This document shows positions 63,673 through 64,000 of a DNA stretch of 64,000 nucleotides, one piece after another. This stretch comes from Prostheceraeus crozeri (Eukaryota > Platyhelminthes > Polycladida > Euryleptidae). Within the stretch, counting starts at the first letter, position 1. The number at the start of each line of letters is the position of its first letter. Location of the stretch: assembly GCA_907163375.1 (NCBI GenBank), contig CAJQUW010007086.1, forward strand, positions 62,001 through 126,000. The letters are read 5' to 3'. A program made the position numbers and the translations under genes. The notes under the pieces are model-generated. The model saw nothing but the letters and a program-made list of their open reading frames with translations, searched no databases and was not told where the DNA came from.

Positions 63673-64000
63673 GATTCAGCTATGCGAGTGTGTTTAGTAC
63701 GGCAGACAATAGAAAATTCATTGGCTGTCGCTTTATGAATGTGCTTCGTCATTTCAGAATCTTGCGGTCTGCCTTTGATATGCTCATCAATACGAGTAAT
63801 CAGGTGTCTACGAGTCTCACCAAGGTAGTAACCCACCAAGGTCACCAAGGTCACATTGCCCACATTTGAATTTGTAAACAAAATTAGAGATGAGACTCGT
63901 AGGCACCGGATCTTTGTTGGGAAAGATACTGCGAGTTTTGATGGTTTTAAAAACTACGGAAAGTTTGTGGTTTTCTGGTAGGACACGGTTAACGACATGA

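Larger units (their letters stand above)
61985..64000 (-). mobile_element. Penelope-like element, 3' part, split by mariner; runs off the window
   Basis: Minus-strand coding from the window end reads NRVLPENHKLSVVFKTI, FVYKFKCGQC and then, after a frameshift, GYYLGETRRHLITRIDEHIK (GIY-YIG) to THTRIAES at 63673. The mariner is inserted there. Coding resumes at 62272 with LLIKMHETDNLLNKCDSSVP, LHIF and a stop at 62198-62200. The 3' region holds an 11-bp perfect hairpin (62157-62186) and a hammerhead-like motif (62005-62062). The RT lies outside the window, and the 3' terminus near 61985 is approximate. Confidence 0.82.

Overview
The window is nuclear DNA from an animal, probably a marine invertebrate. 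It is AT-rich, has spliced genes with GT/AG introns, no bacterial-style operons, and a very dense and varied load of transposable elements (Penelope-like, RTE-like, CR1/L2-like and Ty1/copia retroelements; hAT, piggyBac, mariner, pogo-like and unassigned cut-and-paste DNA transposons). I cannot name the species.

One host gene can be read from end to end. It encodes the SUMO-conjugating enzyme UBC9 (UBE2I) on the minus strand, in four coding exons at 61574-61488, 49927-49844, 41902-41720 and 23384-23235. The four exons join in phase to 167 codons plus a stop and keep the exon-sized blocks of the 158-residue human protein. The gene covers 38.3 kb for 504 coding bases because its three introns (about 11.6, 7.9 and 18.3 kb) have filled with transposons. 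No other complete host gene is supported. A THAP-type zinc-finger reading frame lies in UBC9 intron 2.

Layout. 0-1.4 kb: decayed Penelope-like reverse transcriptase. 1.4-9.8 kb: mostly unassigned DNA with small repeats. 9.9-11.2 kb: 5'-truncated RTE-like element. 14.2-16.6 kb: decayed Ty1/copia pol. 16.96-17.65 kb: hAT MITE with a perfect 8-base target duplication. 21.4-22.2 kb and 27.5-29.0 kb: two copies of one repeat in opposite orientation, flanking the last UBC9 exon and a hAT element (24.3-26.7 kb); the second copy carries a pogo-like MITE whose empty site is preserved in the first. 29.5-30.8 kb: another hAT MITE. 31.36-39.62 kb: a hAT element split by two end-to-end piggyBac elements and by a further hAT MITE that itself contains a piggyBac-type MITE. 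45.1-48.4 kb: hAT element with a Penelope-like element inside it. 50.3-53.2 kb: hAT element. 53.4-56.1 kb: nearly intact RTE-like element. 58.4-61.1 kb: DNA transposon of uncertain superfamily. 62.0-64.0 kb: Penelope-like element interrupted by a mariner with a single nonsense codon.

The most interesting signals are hammerhead-ribozyme-like motifs on the sense strand of two Penelope-like elements, and a third relic. All three have a very short palindromic helix III. Others are the layered nest at 31-40 kb, the two piggyBac elements sharing one TTAA, and a PHD-like finger conserved inside both RTE-like polyproteins. Most elements are broken. The mariner (one nonsense codon) and the RTE-like element at 53.4 kb (one frameshift in what remains) are the youngest-looking.
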